From the IMG/VR virus record IMGVR_UViG_3300047554_000285, positions 1 through 33,807 of that record: a DNA stretch of 33,807 nt. One strand, written 5' to 3'. Made by a program: the position numbers and the translations under genes. Source of the DNA: a virus. The notes under the pieces are model-generated. The model made no database searches. It worked only from the letters and a program-made list of their open reading frames with translations, and was not told the DNA's origin. Within the stretch, counting starts at the first letter, position 1. Each line of letters begins with the position of its first letter. Below are positions 1-8,590 of the stretch, piece after piece.

Positions 1-100
1 GGGGAGGGTGGGGCTGAGAGAAAATTTTTGTTGGACCCTCCTCTGTACAAAAAAAGCAAAATTAGAAAAAACGAAAAGAAACGAAAGGAAATGAAAAAAA
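1..100. other. Left-end non-coding region upstream of small terminase
   Basis: No gene is visible. A 7-bp inverted repeat (GGAGGGT at 3-9, ACCCTCC at 35-41) could form a hairpin. An A-rich tract follows, with ACGAA at 71 and 81 and the variant ATGAA at 91, spaced exactly 10 bp. The AGGAA at about 86-90 may also serve as the ribosome binding site of the gene at 101. Similar ACGAA repeats lie near the right end of the window, so the two ends may be adjacent in a circular or terminally redundant genome. The role as a packaging site is inferred only from the neighbouring terminase gene. Confidence 0.4.
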
Positions 101-478
101 ATGGAAACTACCCCCAAAAAACGTGGCCGTCCCGAAAAGCTAACAATCCAAAAGTTCGCTGCCAACCCTCCGGCCACCTTACCGAAAACTGACAACCAGC
201 GAATTAAGGAGCTGAAAGAAATAATCATCCGCTCCTCCGGCAAGGACGTGGTGGAAAAGGTTGTCCAGATCGCCTTGACCGATGGCCACCCTGGTCAAAT
301 GGCGGCGATCAAGATGTGCATGGACAGAGCCTTGCCTATCAGCTTGTTTGAGAAAGGTAATTCTCAGAGAAGTGCCGTAACGATTAACATCACTGGCTTG
401 GGGGGTGAGCCACTAATCATTGGCCAGAACCAAGAGCCAGAACTAGACTCCGATAAAAATACTATTGATATGGAGTAA
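101..478 (+). CDS. terS: Putative small terminase subunit
   Basis: A 125-residue protein that ends 4 bp before the large terminase gene, the usual place for the small subunit that recognises phage DNA and hands it to the large subunit. The N-terminus carries a basic KKRGRPEK segment resembling an AT-hook core (GRP). The middle contains a helical stretch ending in GQMAAIKMCMDRALP, which resembles a segment I associate with small phage DNA-binding proteins placed before TerL. The C-terminal third is acidic. ATG at 101 has an AGGAA about 10 bases upstream within an A-rich leader. The assignment rests mainly on position, size and the basic motif. An unrelated DNA-binding protein is the alternative. 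Confidence 0.6.
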   Translation: METTPKKRGRPEKLTIQKFAANPPATLPKTDNQRIKELKEIIIRSSGKDVVEKVVQIALTDGHPGQMAAIKMCMDRALPISLFEKGNSQRSAVTINITGLGGEPLIIGQNQEPELDSDKNTIDME

Positions 479-482
479 ATAG

Positions 483-1742
483 ATGGCCGACCTTAATTTC
501 CAACTCCTCCCTTGGCAGCAAGAAGTCTTCGCCGACACCCACCGCTTCAAAGTGGTGGCCGCTGGTCGTCGGTGTGGCAAATCTCGATTGGCGGCAACGA
601 CCCTATTGATCGAGGGACTGCGCTGCCCAGCTGGCTCCGCTGTTTTATACGTCGCCCCCACCAACGGCCAAGCGCGCCAGATTATTTGGAATGTCTTAAT
701 GGAGTTGGGGCGGGAAGTCATTGCCAACAGCCACATCAATAATCAGGACATCACCCTTATCAATGGCGCGGCGATCTACGTGCGTGGTGCTGACCGACCT
801 GATACGCTGCGCGGTGTGTCCCTAACCTATGCGGTGCTAGATGAGGTGGCCGACATTAAGCCGGAAACGTGGGAGCAAGTCATTCGTGCGTCCCTGTCGG
901 ATAAAAAAGGTCGCGCCATGTTTATCGGTACGCCCAAAGGCAGGAATTGGTTTTTTGATCTGTACAACTTGGGCGAGAACGATTCCGACCCCGATTGGAA
1001 GTCGTGGCACTTCACCACCAAAGACAACCCGCTGATTGACCCCGACGAAATTGAATCGGCCAAGAAAACATTAAGTTCGTTCGCCTTTAAACAGGAGTAC
1101 ATGGCGTCGTTCTCTAACGCTGGCTCCGACATATTCAAAGAGGAATGGGTCAAGTACGGTGTCGAGCCGTCGCATGGCAGTTACTTCATTGCGGTCGATC
1201 TGGCGGGGTTTGAAGAAGTGGCTAAGCAAGCGGCAAATTCGAAGAAAAGGCTGGATGAGTCGGCCATTGCGGTAGTAAAAGTAACGGACGAGGGCAAATG
1301 GTGGGTTAAAAAAATCGAGCATGGCCGTTGGGATATCCGTGAGACGGCGGCTAAGATTTTGATGGCGATGCGCGACTATCGCCCAACATCGATCGGAATT
1401 GAGCGTGGAGCGCTAAAAAACGCTGTTTTGCCGTATTTGAGTGACTTAATGCGCAAGAATAATGTATATTCGCACATAGTTGACCTAACGCACGGCAACC
1501 GGAAAAAGGCCGACCGGATTATCTGGAGCCTCCAAGGGCGTTTTGAGCATGGCAGGATTGTGCTTAACTCAGACGAGGATTGGGATATATTCCTAGACCA
1601 GCTTCTCATGTTCCCTGCACAGGGGGTACACGATGATTTGCCTGATGCCTTGTCCTATATAGACCAATTGGCCGTGACATCCTACATGCAAGAGGATGAA
1701 TCCGACGATTGGGAACCGGTGGACATTATTTCGGGTGTGTAA
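483..1742 (+). CDS. terL: Terminase large subunit
   Basis: The ATPase-nuclease motor that cuts concatemeric DNA and pumps it into the prohead through the portal. The N-terminal ATPase shows a Walker A motif AGRRCGKS (residues 27-34), a Walker B YAVLDE with D120 and E121, and the coupling-motif-like GTPKGRNWF at about 149-157. The C-terminal RNase H-like nuclease shows acidic residues in the expected order: D239 in FIAVDL, E307 in GIERGA, and D384, D385 and D388 in HDDLPDAL. At 419 residues it is full length for a compact terminase. The stop codon abuts the portal ATG directly. This is one of the most secure calls in the window. Confidence 0.96.
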   Translation: MADLNFQLLPWQQEVFADTHRFKVVAAGRRCGKSRLAATTLLIEGLRCPAGSAVLYVAPTNGQARQIIWNVLMELGREVIANSHINNQDITLINGAAIYVRGADRPDTLRGVSLTYAVLDEVADIKPETWEQVIRASLSDKKGRAMFIGTPKGRNWFFDLYNLGENDSDPDWKSWHFTTKDNPLIDPDEIESAKKTLSSFAFKQEYMASFSNAGSDIFKEEWVKYGVEPSHGSYFIAVDLAGFEEVAKQAANSKKRLDESAIAVVKVTDEGKWWVKKIEHGRWDIRETAAKILMAMRDYRPTSIGIERGALKNAVLPYLSDLMRKNNVYSHIVDLTHGNRKKADRIIWSLQGRFEHGRIVLNSDEDWDIFLDQLLMFPAQGVHDDLPDALSYIDQLAVTSYMQEDESDDWEPVDIISGV

Positions 1743-3785
1743 ATGGAAGAACGATTGGAAACTAGTGAGTTTGATCAACCCACAGAGAATGACAAAGAAC
1801 TAGTCAGCTTCGTTGTGGATCACTGCGATAGGTGGAGAACCTACCGCGATATTAACTTCTTGCCGCAATGGGAAGAATACGAGCGCATCTTTCGTGGCCA
1901 ATGGGCGTCGGAAGATAAGACGAGAGAGTCAGAGCGCTCACGCATCGTAACACCAGCCACCCAACAAGCTGTTGAAACCAGACACGCCGAGATTATTGAG
2001 GCGATCTTTGGCTCTGGCGAATTCTTTGACATCAAAGACGATATCAAGGATGTGGACGGCAACCCCTTAGATGTTGAGATGCTGAAACTCCAGATGATGG
2101 AGGATTTCAAGCGCGACAAGTTGCGCAAGCACGTCGATCAAGTGGTGCTGTTGGCCGAGATTTACGGCACGGGCATTGCTGAGATCACGACATCGATGGA
2201 AAAGGAACTAGTTCCAGCGACCATGCCAATGCCTGGCCAGTCACAGGCAGCGATTGGTACGGTGGAAAAAGCGCGTGTATCGGTGAAACCCATGCCGGTC
2301 AACCCTAAGAATTTCCTGTGGGATCCAAACGGCACAACCGTAGATGATTGCATGGGTGTGGCCATTGAGAAATACGTATCGATTCACAAGGTGGTGCGGG
2401 GTATCGAGCGCGGTATCTACCGCAAGGTCAACATCACACCGACCTACGAAGACACGGATTTAGAGCCAACGCAGGAAGTTAGTCAGTATCAGGATGAGAA
2501 AGTCTTACTGCTAACTTACTACGGTCTGGTGCCGCGTGAGTACCTGCAGAAAGTTGACGAAGACGAGATCGTCGAGCTGTTCCCTGACGATTCAGCGGCT
2601 GAAGACTATCAAGATATGGTCGAGGCGATCATTGTGATTGCTAATGACGGCCTGTTATTGAAGGCTGAAGAGAGTCCGTACATGATGAAGGATCGTCCTG
2701 TACTGACCTATCAGGCTGATACTGTCCCTAATAGATTGCCAGGCCGTGGGACGATTGAAAAAGCCTACAACATGCAGAAATCCATTGATGCGCAGGTAAG
2801 AACGCATCTGGATTCGCTGGCGCTAACTGCTTCGCCAATGATGGCGGTTGATGCGACACGTTTGCCTCGCGGTGCGAAGCTGACAGTGCAGCCAGGCAAA
2901 GCTATCTACACCAACGGCAACCCGAACGAGATTTTGTATCCGTTCAAGTTTGGCCAAACAGACGGCTCAAGTATTACAACAGCCGAGAAATTCCAGCAAA
3001 TGCTCTTGCAAGCGACCGGCACATTAGATAGTAATGGCATGGTGTCAGCGGTAGGACGTGATGCGGCGGGTACTGGCATGTCGATGGCAGTCGCCTCGAT
3101 CATCAAGAAGTACAAGCGCACACTAGTGAACTTCCAAGAAGACTTTTTGATTCCGTTCATCAACAAAGCAGCGTATCGCTTCATGCAGTTTGACCCTGAG
3201 CGCTATCCGTCGGTCGATATGGTGTTCATTCCAACGGCAACCTTGGGAATCATTGCGCGTGAGTACGAACAGGCTCAATTTATCAGTTTGTTGCAGACCC
3301 TTGGCCCTGATACGCCGGTGCTGCCAATCATTCTGAAAGGCATTGTCGCTAATAGTTCGCTCTCGAACCGTGCTGAATTGATGTCTCGCTTAGATCAGAT
3401 GGGTCAAGTTGATCCAGCGGCACAAGAAAAGCAGATAATTCAGGAACAATTGGCCTTGCAAGCAGCGCAAGCGCAGATTGCAGTCAATACGACGCAAGCC
3501 GAGCAGAATCGTGCTGAAGCAACTAAGACAATTATTGAGACGAAGCTAAAACCGCTGGAAGTTCAAGCCAAGATTCAGCAAGGTTTGACGGCTAACCTGC
3601 CCAATCAGGCTGATATGGCCTCCAAAGAGTTTGACAAGCGCGTCAAGGTCGCTGAATTGATGTTGAAAGAGGCTGACATCAAGAATAAGTCCAAGATTGT
3701 CGAGCTACAAATGTCAAAAGCCAAGGATAATGTCGTTGATGCTGAAAACGACTTCCTTGATGAACTGAAAAAGGGAATGCAATAA
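1743..3785 (+). CDS. Portal (head-tail connector) protein
   Basis: The ring protein at the capsid vertex through which DNA is packaged and ejected. It follows TerL without a gap and, at 680 residues, fits the large portals of podoviruses. The N-terminal block with ESERSRIVTPATQQAVETRH followed by AIFGSGEFFDI is of the type seen in such portals. The centre holds the conserved-looking PVLTYQADTVPNRLPGRGT and an acidic 'VDEDEIVELF' stretch. From about residue 555 the protein is rich in Q, A and K and looks like a long coiled coil, as expected for a barrel or crown extension. The stop codon shares one base with the next start (TAATG at 3783-3787). Confidence 0.88.
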   Translation: MEERLETSEFDQPTENDKELVSFVVDHCDRWRTYRDINFLPQWEEYERIFRGQWASEDKTRESERSRIVTPATQQAVETRHAEIIEAIFGSGEFFDIKDDIKDVDGNPLDVEMLKLQMMEDFKRDKLRKHVDQVVLLAEIYGTGIAEITTSMEKELVPATMPMPGQSQAAIGTVEKARVSVKPMPVNPKNFLWDPNGTTVDDCMGVAIEKYVSIHKVVRGIERGIYRKVNITPTYEDTDLEPTQEVSQYQDEKVLLLTYYGLVPREYLQKVDEDEIVELFPDDSAAEDYQDMVEAIIVIANDGLLLKAEESPYMMKDRPVLTYQADTVPNRLPGRGTIEKAYNMQKSIDAQVRTHLDSLALTASPMMAVDATRLPRGAKLTVQPGKAIYTNGNPNEILYPFKFGQTDGSSITTAEKFQQMLLQATGTLDSNGMVSAVGRDAAGTGMSMAVASIIKKYKRTLVNFQEDFLIPFINKAAYRFMQFDPERYPSVDMVFIPTATLGIIAREYEQAQFISLLQTLGPDTPVLPIILKGIVANSSLSNRAELMSRLDQMGQVDPAAQEKQIIQEQLALQAAQAQIAVNTTQAEQNRAEATKTIIETKLKPLEVQAKIQQGLTANLPNQADMASKEFDKRVKVAELMLKEADIKNKSKIVELQMSKAKDNVVDAENDFLDELKKGMQ

Positions 3786-5230
3786 TGGATATCGATAAAC
3801 TGTTTAACGTCGATCAGGTTCCCGACAGCCTTTTTGACTCTGTAAACAACACGGTTTCAGAAGCACGAGCAATGCAGAAGAAAAAAGCTGCTGAAAACGC
3901 TCAAGCGGTCATTCAAGCGCTTCAAAAGATGAAGGGCGACTTGGAAGGCAAATACGACGGTATCTATTCGATGCTGGAATCGCGCATTGCCAGCATTCAG
4001 GATGGTCGCGATGGTATTGATGGTCGTGATGGCCGCAACGGTCGTGACGGTAAGGATGGAAAAGACGGCGTTGCAGGTCGTGATGGTCGTGATGGCGTGG
4101 ATGGTATCAACGGTTTGGACGGCGCGGATGGTATATCAATCGCTGATATACGTCTAGACTTTGACAACAGCCTCGTCATCACGCTATCGAATGGCCGTGA
4201 GATCAATGCGGGTGAAATCCTGCCGCCGGACATCTCGGATCGTCTGAAAGTTATCATCAACCAAGGCGCAAGCGGTGGCGGTGGTAGCGGCGGTAGCTTG
4301 CCAGACCAGACAGGTAATGCAGGTAAATTCCTAACGACTGACGGCACCGAAGCGTCGTGGGGTACACCCGCCGGATCAGGCGATGTGGTTGGCCCTGCAT
4401 CGGCGACTGACAATGCCGTAGCGCGATTTAATACAACGACCGGCAAACTGATTCAAAATTCGGCAGTCACCATTAGCGACACGGGCGATATGTCGGGTGT
4501 GGCATCCTTGGGCATAGCTAATTACGTTGATTTTGATATTACGCCAACGGTCACCAATGCAGTGGGGCGTTTGTATTGGAATGACGCACAAAGCACCTTA
4601 GCTGTCGGTTTGACGTCGGCCATATCGGCAGATATTGGTCAAACACTTTACGCTAGAGCAACTAATGCGGAAGCAACGACGATTAGCAAAGGTCAAGCGG
4701 TCTATATGTTCTCCGCAACCGGCAATCGCGTATCCGTTAAGTTGGCCGACAACACAGGCGACGCGACATCGGCCAAAACCTTTGGTTTAGCGGCTGAAAA
4801 CATCACCGCTGGATCAACCGGCATGATTATCTGCCAAGGCGTATTGGATGGTTTAGATACTAGCGCCTATACAGCGGGCGATTCGCTATACCTTGGCGCA
4901 ACAGCTGGCGCTTTAACGGCAACCAAACCTTACGCACCCAATCATTTGGTGTATATCGGAACGGTTGAACGCGCTAATGCTGGCAATGGTCAGATTTATG
5001 TGCGCGTTCAAAACGGTTACGAAATGGACGAGCTGCATAACGTGTCGGCTCAGAATCCAACCAATGGCCAAGTGTTGATTTACAACGAAACGACTAGCTT
5101 GTGGGAGAAAGCCAATCTCACAGCAGGAACAAATGTAACGATTACGAATGCTGCTGGGTCAATTACAATTGCGGCGTCCGGCGGCGGGGGCTCTGGCGAC
5201 GGTGGAGCATATGCCTGGTTCTTATCTTAA
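3785..5230 (+). CDS. Collagen-like virion fibre protein
   Basis: A 481-residue protein. The N-terminal 70 residues are predicted helical (alanine, lysine and glutamine rich). Fourteen consecutive Gly-X-Y triplets follow (residues 74-115), mostly of the GRDG/GKDG type, which would form a collagen-like triple-helical stalk. A Ser/Gly linker (GASGGGGSGGS) leads to a beta-rich C-terminal part with repeats typical of phage fibres (FLTTDGTEASWGTPA, AVARFNTTTGKLIQNS, NPTNGQVLIYNETTSLWEK). It probably decorates the virion or contributes to host binding. The start is set by TAATG coupling to the portal gene. Its place directly after the portal, ahead of scaffold and capsid genes, is unusual. Whether it is a tail fibre or a capsid fibre cannot be told from sequence. 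Confidence 0.75.
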   Translation: MDIDKLFNVDQVPDSLFDSVNNTVSEARAMQKKKAAENAQAVIQALQKMKGDLEGKYDGIYSMLESRIASIQDGRDGIDGRDGRNGRDGKDGKDGVAGRDGRDGVDGINGLDGADGISIADIRLDFDNSLVITLSNGREINAGEILPPDISDRLKVIINQGASGGGGSGGSLPDQTGNAGKFLTTDGTEASWGTPAGSGDVVGPASATDNAVARFNTTTGKLIQNSAVTISDTGDMSGVASLGIANYVDFDITPTVTNAVGRLYWNDAQSTLAVGLTSAISADIGQTLYARATNAEATTISKGQAVYMFSATGNRVSVKLADNTGDATSAKTFGLAAENITAGSTGMIICQGVLDGLDTSAYTAGDSLYLGATAGALTATKPYAPNHLVYIGTVERANAGNGQIYVRVQNGYEMDELHNVSAQNPTNGQVLIYNETTSLWEKANLTAGTNVTITNAAGSITIAASGGGGSGDGGAYAWFLS

Positions 5231-5240
5231 GAGGTAAATA

Positions 5241-6218
5241 ATGAAAACTTTAGTTTTAGATGCGACCACCATCAGCATTCAAGTGGCCATGTCAACGTCG
5301 GCGGCCACGACCAACCCGACATTTGTTGCCACCTATGCTGACAATGCAGGGTCGGGCATCACCGAAGGCGCAACGGACGGCGAATTGAATGGTTCAACGG
5401 ATGTCACGGTAGTTCCTGCACCGTCAGGATCAAACCGCCGTGTCATTAAAGACATCACGATTTATAACGGCGACACCGCAGCGGTTACCGTATTTGTTAA
5501 GTACGACAATAATGCGACCCAACGCACGGTTGCCAAAGTGACCTTGGCTGTCGGTGACACATGGACAACCGACGGCACATTTGATTCCAATGGCCAGTTA
5601 AAAACGGTCGCCGGCGTGGTGAGTTTGACTAGCCAAGTCAGCGGCACATTACCTGTTGGTAATGGTGGTACAGGTGCAACGACATTGACCGGCGTGTTGA
5701 AGGGCAATGGAACGAGCGCGTTTACTGCGGCCACAGCAGGAACGGATTATTTAGCGCCGCCAAGCGGCACGGCGATTTTGAAGGCCAACAGCGGCGGGGC
5801 GTTGGCTAATGCGACTGCTGGTACGGATTATGTAACGCCAACAGGTTCTGAAACATTAACCAATAAAACTCTGACTAACCCATCGGTAAATAACTACACC
5901 GAAGGTGTGGTTGCTATTGGTACAGTTACTAGCTCAAATACGATTGCGCTGACTAACGGTACAGTACAGACAGCTACATTGACGGCTTCGACTGCTTGTA
6001 CATTCACAATGCCTACTGCGACTGCTGGTAAGTCATTCATTCTATTGTTAAAGCAAGCAGCATCGACTGGCAATGGTACTGCTACGTTTACTGGTGTTAA
6101 GTGGGGTACTGCTGGTGCGCCTACGATTACGGCTACGGCTGGCAAGATGGATATTCTGACATTTGTTGCTGACGGTACTAACTGGTACGGCTCTATCGCT
6201 CAAGGTTACACACCATAA
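5241..6218 (+). CDS. Repeat-containing tail fibre or virion structural protein
   Basis: A 325-residue Thr/Ala/Gly-rich protein without charged clusters, typical of extended beta-structured fibres. The N-terminal 130 residues look like a compact beta domain (RRVIKDITIYNGDTAAVTVF). Residues 135-200 contain short repeats of a common phage-fibre type (LPVGNGGTGATTLTGVLKGN, then TAGTDYLAP and TAGTDYVTP, then TLTNKTLTNPSVNN). The C-terminal 110 residues form a second beta-rich domain (TFTMPTATAGKSFILLLKQ). It follows the collagen-like gene by 10 bp, with the ribosome binding site AGAGG just upstream, so the two are probably co-translated. The exact location in the virion is inferred. Confidence 0.7.
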   Translation: MKTLVLDATTISIQVAMSTSAATTNPTFVATYADNAGSGITEGATDGELNGSTDVTVVPAPSGSNRRVIKDITIYNGDTAAVTVFVKYDNNATQRTVAKVTLAVGDTWTTDGTFDSNGQLKTVAGVVSLTSQVSGTLPVGNGGTGATTLTGVLKGNGTSAFTAATAGTDYLAPPSGTAILKANSGGALANATAGTDYVTPTGSETLTNKTLTNPSVNNYTEGVVAIGTVTSSNTIALTNGTVQTATLTASTACTFTMPTATAGKSFILLLKQAASTGNGTATFTGVKWGTAGAPTITATAGKMDILTFVADGTNWYGSIAQGYTP

Positions 6219-6227
6219 GGAGTCAGG

Positions 6228-7121
6228 ATGTTTGCTTTTACTAAATTAATGCAAGCGTTAGGTAGTGGTTTGCCTAGCCCAACATCTGTAAGTTATTTAG
6301 TTGTTGCAGGTGGTGGAGGTGGTGGGTATGGGTTTGGTGGCGCTGGTGGCGCGGGGGGATTTAGAACCAATACTGGATTTTCTGTTAGCTCCGGAACTTC
6401 ATACACAGTTACAGTAGGGGCTGGTGGTGCAGGATCAACTACTAATACGCAAGCCCCAAATGGAGGTAACTCTACATTTAGCACCATTACGTCTGCTGGC
6501 GGTGGTGGTGGTTCTGGTTTTGATGCTGCATCGGTGGGTTCAAGTGGCGGCTCTGGCGGTGGTAGTGGTGTTGGGCCTTCTGGAACAAGCGGGAATACTG
6601 GAGGTGCAGCAGGTGCTGGTAATACTCCATCTACAAGCCCATCACAAGGAAATAATGGTGGATTAGCATGGCAGCAAAATACCATTGCTGGGAATTCTGG
6701 CGGTGGTGGTGGTGGTGCGTCTGCTGTTGGAGCTAATGCGTCTAATGGCGTTGGTGGTAATGGAGGTGCTGGTACTGCTTCATCAATTTCAGGAAGTTCC
6801 GTGACCTACAGCGGCGGTGGAGGCGCGGGTTCCGGTACTACTGTAGGTTCTGGTGGTGCTGGTGGTGGTGGAAATGGAGCAAACGTAAGTTCTCCTGCGG
6901 CTACTGCTGGCACAGCAAACACTGGTGGCGGTGGCGGTGGTGGTGGTGGTGGCTCAACAGTAGTAGGTGCTGCTGGCGGCTCCGGCGTTGTGATTATTTC
7001 TTATCCATCTACAAATGCTGATTTAGTGTCTATTGGTGGCGGTTTAACTTATACAAAAACTACGTCTGGCGGTAATACTATTTATAAATTTACGGCTGGA
7101 ACTGGTTCTATTTCATGGTGA
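6228..7121 (+). CDS. Glycine-rich adhesin-like tail protein
   Basis: A 297-residue protein with an extreme glycine content. The pattern LVVAGGGGGGYGFGGAGGAG near the N-terminus and later glycine runs (up to ten in a row near residue 240) match the glycine-rich domain family found at phage fibre tips. Some phage adhesins of this kind fold as stacked polyglycine helices. The C-terminal 55 residues return to ordinary beta-rich sequence (SGVVIISYPSTNADLVSIGG). The GGAGTC ribosome site lies 6 bases upstream of ATG. The stop codon overlaps the start of the following oxygenase gene by 7 bp. A receptor-binding role is inferred from family resemblance and the neighbouring fibre genes. Confidence 0.65.
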   Translation: MFAFTKLMQALGSGLPSPTSVSYLVVAGGGGGGYGFGGAGGAGGFRTNTGFSVSSGTSYTVTVGAGGAGSTTNTQAPNGGNSTFSTITSAGGGGGSGFDAASVGSSGGSGGGSGVGPSGTSGNTGGAAGAGNTPSTSPSQGNNGGLAWQQNTIAGNSGGGGGGASAVGANASNGVGGNGGAGTASSISGSSVTYSGGGGAGSGTTVGSGGAGGGGNGANVSSPAATAGTANTGGGGGGGGGGSTVVGAAGGSGVVIISYPSTNADLVSIGGGLTYTKTTSGGNTIYKFTAGTGSISW

Positions 7122-7720
7122 TAAATAATTTATTTCCTACTCCGGTAGCGTTCTTTAAATTTCGCAATCTAACTAGAGTTGAACTAGAATTTATTAAAGG
7201 TCAAGAGCATTATGCTAACGAAGGAAATACAACTAGCAAGGATCGTAAGATTCTAAAGAGTAAAGAACTGACAGAGCTGCGTGACTTTATTGAAGATTCC
7301 ATGATGGAATACTTTAAAGCTATTCATGCTCCTAAGTTTGATGTGAGTTTGTATCTAACGCAGAGTTGGGCAAATTACACAGAAAAAGGACAGCATCATC
7401 ATAAACACGCGCATCCAAATAGCGTAGTGTCTGGCGTGTTTTATCCACAGGCAAGCAAAGAAGTAGATAAGATTTATTTTTATAAGGATGGGTATGAGCG
7501 CATCAAGGTTCCTGCTGCTGAATATAATCCTTATAACAGCGAATCTTGGTGGTTTGAAGTTGGCGCTGGTGATTTGATTTTATTTCCATCGCACTTGACC
7601 CACATGGTACAGACCAAAGAAGATGACAATACACGTATTAGCATAGCGTTTAATACATTCTTAAAAGGTTATATAGGTTCAGACGAAAGTCTTACCGGTT
7701 TGAATTTGAGGGAAGAATAA
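7115..7720 (+). CDS. Putative 2-oxoglutarate/Fe(II)-dependent oxygenase
   Basis: A 201-residue protein resembling the phage 2OG-Fe(II) oxygenase family (Pfam 2OG-FeII_Oxy_5). The iron ligands are likely in HKHAHPNS (H98 and H100 are candidates) followed by SGVFY, then the distal histidine in FPSHLTHMV (H163). A 2OG-binding arginine follows in TRISIAFN (R174). The short jelly-roll-sized length fits. Such enzymes hydroxylate protein or small-molecule substrates; the substrate here is unknown. It sits between fibre-type genes, so modification of a virion protein is possible but unproven. The start is chosen by the 7-bp overlap with the upstream gene. Confidence 0.82.
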   Translation: MVINNLFPTPVAFFKFRNLTRVELEFIKGQEHYANEGNTTSKDRKILKSKELTELRDFIEDSMMEYFKAIHAPKFDVSLYLTQSWANYTEKGQHHHKHAHPNSVVSGVFYPQASKEVDKIYFYKDGYERIKVPAAEYNPYNSESWWFEVGAGDLILFPSHLTHMVQTKEDDNTRISIAFNTFLKGYIGSDESLTGLNLREE

Positions 7721-8088
7721 TGGCTCACTACGCATTTCTTGACGAAAACAATATTGTTACTGAGGTCATCGTTGGTAAAAACGAAGGCGAGGATGGTATT
7801 GATTGGGAACAATGGTATGGTGACTTCCGTGGTCAAGTTTGTAAACGTACTAGCTACAATACTATTGGCAATACGCACAGTAATGGTGGAACTCCGTATC
7901 GTGGAAACTATGCTGGAATTGGCTACACTTATCGCGCAGACATTGATGCTTTTGTTCCACCACAACCTTATGCAAGCTGGACGCTAGATGCTAATGCTCA
8001 ATGGCAAGCTCCCACAGCCATGCCTACTGATGGCAAGATGTATTCATGGGATGAAGCCACTACCTCTTGGGTCTTAAATGAATCCTGA
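7720..8088 (+). CDS. Conserved phage protein, tail-fibre-associated type
   Basis: A 122-residue protein of a type I recognise from marine and freshwater phages: MAHYAFLDENNIVTEVIVG at the start, SYNTIGNTHSNGG and RGNYAGIGYTY in the middle, and WDEATTSWVLNES at the end. It often accompanies 2OG oxygenases or fibre genes, as it does here. No enzymatic motif is visible. It may be a fibre assembly factor or small virion protein, but the function is not established. The ATG shares its A with the preceding TAA (TAATG), and the last codons overlap the next gene by 11 bp. Confidence 0.6.
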   Translation: MAHYAFLDENNIVTEVIVGKNEGEDGIDWEQWYGDFRGQVCKRTSYNTIGNTHSNGGTPYRGNYAGIGYTYRADIDAFVPPQPYASWTLDANAQWQAPTAMPTDGKMYSWDEATTSWVLNES

Positions 8089-8317
8089 GCTACAAAAATA
8101 CTACGAAGAGCGTTTTTCCATGATGGTCACACCAGGCTGGGGTGATTTGATGGAAGACGTTAACGGAATGATAAATGCATTGAATAATCTTTCTGCAATT
8201 GAGGATGAAAAAAGCCTACAATTCAAGAAAGGCGAGCTTTCTATTTTGCTATGGCTGAAAAACTTGCGACAAGTCAGCTCAGATGCTTATGAGGATTTAA
8301 ATGCGCCGAATGTTTGA
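8078..8317 (+). CDS. Hypothetical small acidic protein
   Basis: A 79-residue protein I do not recognise. It is mostly helical in character (MNPELQKYYEERF, then DLMEDVNGMINALNNLSAI). A W-containing helix (ILLWLKNLRQVSSDAYEDL) lies near the C-terminus. There is no signal peptide, membrane segment or cysteine motif. It overlaps the gene before it by 11 bp and the zinc-ribbon gene after it by 17 bp, which supports it as a real translated member of the operon. Position just before the scaffold and capsid genes suggests a structural or assembly accessory role, but this is only inference. Confidence 0.55.
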   Translation: MNPELQKYYEERFSMMVTPGWGDLMEDVNGMINALNNLSAIEDEKSLQFKKGELSILLWLKNLRQVSSDAYEDLNAPNV

Positions 8318-8528
8318 ATTTGCCTGTGAAAATGGGCATCGTATTGAGAAATTGGTCAGTTATGAGATGGCTCAAGTTCAATGCGAATGCGGTGGGGTAG
8401 CCAACCGCATGATATCCGCTCCAAATTTCAGATTGGAGGGCTGGTCAGGAGCATTCCCGACCGCCGCAGCCCAATTTGATCGAAAGCACCGAGAAAAACT
8501 CGCTGCGGAGCAAAAAGCGAACAGATAA
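8301..8528 (+). CDS. FmdB-like small zinc-ribbon protein
   Basis: A 75-residue protein whose first half resembles the FmdB-type putative zinc ribbon: FEFACENGHRIEKLV gives a Cys and His (C..GH), followed by VQCECGGVANRMISAP with CxC. This is an incomplete or variant four-ligand set (C, H, C, C). The second half is basic and helical (FDRKHREKLAAEQKANR). Similar short proteins occur near phage head genes. ATG at 8301 is used here, but the internal ATG at 8310 is possible. A transcriptional or assembly role is unproven. Confidence 0.6.
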   Translation: MRRMFEFACENGHRIEKLVSYEMAQVQCECGGVANRMISAPNFRLEGWSGAFPTAAAQFDRKHREKLAAEQKANR

Positions 8529-8590
8529 CCAGATTCTGGCCTGTTTATTACTATCCTGGAAACCAAAGTGGCAGGAAAAGGAAACCTAAT

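Noticed and set aside
6293-6685. Proline-rich frame antisense to the glycine-rich gene
   Set aside because: Long open frames opposite GGN-rich genes arise from composition (GGN reads as CCN); no start signals support it. The same applies to 3997-4446 opposite the collagen repeat.
8531-8545. CCAG-ATT-CTGG hairpin before the scaffold gene as a terminator
   Set aside because: The stem is only 4 bp and no T tract follows it, so termination is not supported.
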